A stretch of DNA of 64,000 nt, from contig NC_088303.1 of assembly GCF_032854445.1 (NCBI RefSeq), positions 26,639,265 through 26,703,264 of the forward strand, written 5' to 3'. The stretch is from Liolophura sinensis (taxonomy: Eukaryota; Mollusca; Polyplacophora; Chitonida; Chitonidae). How positions within the stretch are numbered: position 1 is the stretch's first letter; every line of letters begins with the position of its first letter. The position numbers were made by a program, and so were the translations under genes. The notes below the pieces were generated by a model. It was not told the origin of the DNA and ran no database searches. It saw only the letters and a list, made by a program, of their open reading frames with translations. Shown here one piece after another: positions 59,939-64,000 of the stretch.

Positions 59939-59977
59939 ATGGCTTCGGACGATCCTGGGCCTCCGCAACGTACTCTG
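59939..59977 (+). CDS. First coding exon of an unidentified gene (partial)
   Basis: An ATG followed by 13 codons (MASDDPGPPQRTL) ends at a strong donor (CTG|GTGAGTAAAC). Its position, head-to-head with CDC123 and after a YY1-like site, supports a real first exon. In the remaining 4 kb I find no exon that clearly continues it, so the first intron probably extends beyond the window. The peptide is too short to identify. Confidence 0.5.
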
Positions 59978-62900
59978 GTGAGTAAACAACAACAACAGTA
60001 AATGAACTGTCAAACTCACAGTGACACCTCCAACTTTTGACAGTTTGTTCAGTGTTACCGGGGTGGTGGGAAACTTGACAGTGATCCGTTTAACATCGAC
60101 TTAGAACAATTTTTAATTTGTTTGGCAGAGGTAAGTTTATATAAAGACATATGCATTTGAGGAGAAATAACTTTTGGAAAGTGGCCAAGAAGATCTTGGC
60201 TATCTTTGACAAGTAGGGACATGCATGATAGTTCTGGTGGAGTGTCATTGTGTCATCTGTCAATACAGACAAGCTTTGCAGACAATTAAATCACAAACTA
60301 CTGGCATAAAAAAGAATCTTCTGTGTAATGACAAGCTGCAGAGCCAGTTGAATTTTTGTTTGAGGCTTTCTATCCAGTTTCAGGACTCTGCCTAGAACTG
60401 CCGTGCTAATGTACTGCCTGGCGACTTTGCTTGTTCTAGCCACATTTGCAAATGTTAAGACTAGGAATGAGTTTTTCCAAAGAAATGTTTGACATAAATA
60501 TGGCTGTACATGAATTGACCAGGAAAAATTAACAATGGGATCGATAGCGTACATGCAAGTGTTCATTTGTCAAATTGAGACAGAAGAGATCAGTATTCTA
60601 GCTTCAAATTTGAAAATATGACCAACCCTTTATCGTTTTTTGAATGCATGGCACTCTTATTTGAGCAAGCCAAGCAGTCAGGTGGTATGGCTGTTTAGGC
60701 CATGGCCCCGGACTATTTACATATATTCACTACTCTCAGCTAGTACAAAAACAACAGTGCTTCACTTCTACAATTCTATATTGACACAGAGTCGTCTTTC
60801 AGAAGATTTTATATATGTCTAAAAGCTGTCTGCTGTCCACCATTAAGAACTACTGTATTGCCCCACCACCTTAAAATTGGTGCAGGATTAAGGTATCAAT
60901 CCTCTGTCACCTGGTGTCTCTGACAAATTTTCATTGCTGTTCCCAAATTGCTGAAATTGTCAGATGCATGCACCATTTTCCAGGTTGCATACCACATCTG
61001 TCACCCACCATGCTCACAGCCTACTTATACGCTGTCACTAAGTTAATATGTGGTTTGTAGACTGAACTTGTGCAGATGCATTGACCAGATTAATGAAGAG
61101 AGCGCAGACCTCAAAGAAATTTGGTCATAGCAGAAAGTTAGTGCATTTAATCAATGATTGCATTGAGTTCAAGTTTAATAGAACAGTTTGGAGCATCACG
61201 CCACCAGATGACAGCTTTCATTCTCGGTCGTATGAACGCTTGTTTGTTGCCAACGGACATGTATTAAAACAACCTCGGAAGAGGTGGCTCTAACAAATGA
61301 CATGACTTGTATTTTGTGTTAGCTGTCATGATATCATACCCTGAGGATTGCTGGCAACCTTTGTGTGGGTAACTCTAATATACCTGTTGAGCGCTACAAA
61401 GTTCAAGTGCTGCATTTGTGGGAACATTCCAACAGATCAGCATAACCAATTTATCGGCCTGCACAATTACACTAACCAGCTGGCCAACTTTCAAACCCTG
61501 CATACAGCTGTTTGAAGAGGATGATTACAGTTTAAAAATGGAACAATTTTAGTCGCTTAAAATAGCCGTGCATCAGTGTGACCATATTACAAACTGACAC
61601 TTGACTACGTAACCATTTGACTTCACTCCGGCACCAAATTAGAGTGGTTAAACTTTTGCTAATTTTGTGCATTTGTTGTTGACAGGTATAGGTTGAAATA
61701 TATGTGGATGACTCATTGGGGCCACTTACCCTCAAGAACAAAATTTTTCAAAAGCCCTCTCTTTCTGTAGTGTCTTTATACGTTTGAATTACTCTGGGGT
61801 CTGGTTGGCTGATAAGACAGTCTAGATGGGTTTGACCCCTGAAATGCTTTTGATATTTCAACCCCTATATTTAAATACATTTTACAGTAAAGCTTTACAT
61901 GAATGCTGCATGTGTAATTTGAGACTGCTTGGGTGGGGCTAGTGAACCAATCATGTTCACGTACATTTGTAAATTAGAAGACATTTCTGATTTATATCTT
62001 GAACGACAGCATTTATCCTGGCCACACAATATGACTAAGGTGAACATTGGTCTATGTCAAACTATATGTACTTCTGACAGTCAATTGCTTATCAGACATT
62101 GCAGACTGAAAACCACTACTTCAGCCTTTTATATGATATAAAGTTAGAGAGCTTTTTTACTTCTCAAAATGTTACACAAAGGTTCTTGCTGTCTTAGACA
62201 ATTTGAGTGGCTGAGTTGCAGTGACTGACAGGTCCACAATCAGTGAGGTTATGTGTTGGAATTTAGGTCTAAATACTTTGGCTATTCCTTTACATTATAA
62301 GTAAGGCGGTTTTCATGTTCCTGGTAAAGGACGGTGGTTTACTGCAGGCACCATACATATAGATACAGTACTGATATCATAAGCTGATGGACAGAGAGCT
62401 ACAGAGTAAGAGCGAGATAAATGGGTCGGAATCTCTGGCAGCCACACGCCAAATAGTGGAAATATGGTGGGTTTCATTTGGAGTTTATGTGTAGCTAGCA
62501 AAATAAATAAGAGAAAATAATATTTTATAACAGTCACAGATGTTGAATATATGTAGGCTCAGAGACCTTGCTATCTAGTTCTGATTTGAAAATTTTGCTT
62601 CAAACTTCACTGAGCTCAACTGCTCAAAAATACAAGAAAGATGTGACAGAATTGACATTAGTGATAACAGGAATTTGCAGTACTGCATACTTTAATACAT
62701 TGTTTTTATTACAGTACATGTATCTGTACAGTCTTTACATCTCTTTTAATTTATGGAGACGACACCTCCATTCTCCTGGCAAAACTAAACATAGTGTGTG
62801 CTGCCTAGTGTCATTACTTACAGTCTATGAGATCACAGCATTTAATGTGCATAAAATAGAGTTTACTGCATGGAGTAGAGTGAATATCAAACATGTAAAT

Positions 62901-64000
62901 CATTTATACTTATCAATACTTGATAACATACTCTTCATACATTAGCGTTAAGCGTACTGTGCGTGTGTAAAATTATGTAATGCATGTACAGGTTTATGTG
63001 TCTAAATTTGCACTTCTTGCAGTTGCCTTGTGAAATAGATACAGTTGTGAGTGTCCCTGATTAACAGTGCATGGCTAGTTTGCGAAGAGCATCTGTTTGC
63101 CCTGTTTTATAGTAGGGCCTGATATTGAACATTTTTGTATCTGTCCAAGGGGTTCAGGGGTCAGAAGTGTGGGATCCCAAATAATAAATTTTTTATATTT
63201 ATGGTTTGGTTGAGGGTACTGTTTTATTATGGTCGTATTAACTTTTGTGTACATTCTGTTCAATAATAATTCTGTACCTACATGTACTATACAGTTTCCA
63301 TTTGTGGGAAATATATAAACTACAATGTAGTTTTTGACAATCACAGTCTGCATGCCTTTAGGGCATGGAAGTGAATAAATTAGAACTCTGTAAACCTGAA
63401 CAGATTAAGATACCAAGCACTACTGCAGTGAGTACATCAGTGTACAAAGTACAAAGATGTACAACTTTAAAGTGAGAGAGATGTTTGAGAGATAATGGTT
63501 GGATATTGTGGATCAAAATGAATATGAATTTATCAGGTTAATGAAATTTATATTCTAACAGGATCATGGAAAATCCTTGCCCATACTTTTTTTTAATCTC
63601 AGTTTTAGGCATTAGGGCATAAATGAAAAGAGTATACATACATGTATGCCTGATTTAATAGGGTAAAATATTAAATAAAAAAAAAAAATTTTTTTTTATT
63701 AAATTTGGAATTACAAGTACATGCATATTTCACTGGATACTCATTAGTGTAGACTAGTGTAACATTCAACTTTTTTTTTCTTTTTGAGACGAATGGACAA
63801 GCATAAATGAAGCCCTTCACTCACATTTGTATATGTATTTACAGTTGTGTTGTTTGTTGATGTGGATGCCACTAGCTTTTAACGATGGTGTGAATTAATA
63901 ATTGGACATGCAGCGTTTGACTGCATTTCCTATTTTCCCAGCCACATGAGGGTATGTGTGTTTAGGTGTACATGTATTTAGAAAGTCCGTTGATCTAAAT
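59978..64000. other. Probable long first intron or intergenic sequence; nothing recognised
   Basis: No open frame here resembles a known protein; one of 70 codons at 61081 lacks splice context. A poly-A/poly-T palindromic stretch lies at about 63677-63700. Several TACATGTA words occur (62715, 63282, 63641, 63967). Confidence 0.4.

Noticed and set aside
61081-61293. 70-codon plus-strand frame as exon 2 of the gene starting at 59939
   Set aside because: No acceptor precedes it in a suitable phase, and the peptide resembles nothing recognisable.

Overview
This window is nuclear DNA of an AT-rich invertebrate animal. The genes are split by GT-AG introns and surrounded by transposon fragments. 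The tRNA-derived SINEs end in a tail reading roughly ATTTGATTGGTGTTTTACGC, which I associate with molluscs and related lophotrochozoans. A bivalve or other mollusc, or a close relative such as a brachiopod, is my best guess. It rests on repeat type and protein similarity, not on a species-specific match.

Layout. (1) 3.3-16.3 kb, minus strand: a complete seven-exon CTDNEP1 (Dullard) gene encoding 244 residues. (2) 16.5-23.4 kb, plus strand: a gene for a 722-residue protein with N-terminal ankyrin repeats, a C2-like domain and a long Ser-rich tail. It lies head-to-head with CTDNEP1. (3) 23.4-27.4 kb: intergenic, AT-rich. (4) 27.46-35.2 kb: a nest of DNA transposons. It holds a two-gene ISL2EU element with 16-bp terminal inverted repeats, then a decayed Crypton tyrosine-recombinase element that is itself split by a hAT element with 13-bp TIRs and a 6-bp target duplication. 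(5) 35.2-41 kb: intergenic sequence with SINEs, a perfect 19-bp hairpin and the probable vigilin promoter area. (6) 41.0-54.1 kb, plus strand: vigilin (HDLBP), 23 coding exons and about 1,255 residues of tandem KH domains. (7) 55-58.4 kb: the vigilin 3' flank with a degenerate 46-bp minisatellite. (8) 58.4-59.4 kb, minus strand: CDC123 in one uninterrupted exon, head-to-head with (9) a first coding exon at 59.94 kb (plus strand) of a gene that leaves the window unidentified.

The host genes are unrelated housekeeping genes: a nuclear-envelope lipid-metabolism phosphatase, an RNA-binding protein and an eIF2 assembly factor, plus the ankyrin/C2 protein of unknown role. I see no operon-like logic beyond the two shared head-to-head promoter regions.

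The most unusual sequence-level observations are these. Two independent tandem arrays have copied a gene's 3' splice site together with the first bases of its exon: twelve 58-bp copies in CTDNEP1 and three 74-bp copies (the last partial) in front of the vigilin start codon. A hAT element is cleanly nested in a Crypton. The ISL2EU element keeps the SWIM half of its accessory gene but shows no YqaJ nuclease part. Finally, six single-base indels cluster in a 4-kb stretch of an otherwise intact vigilin gene, which looks more like an assembly fault than a pseudogene.
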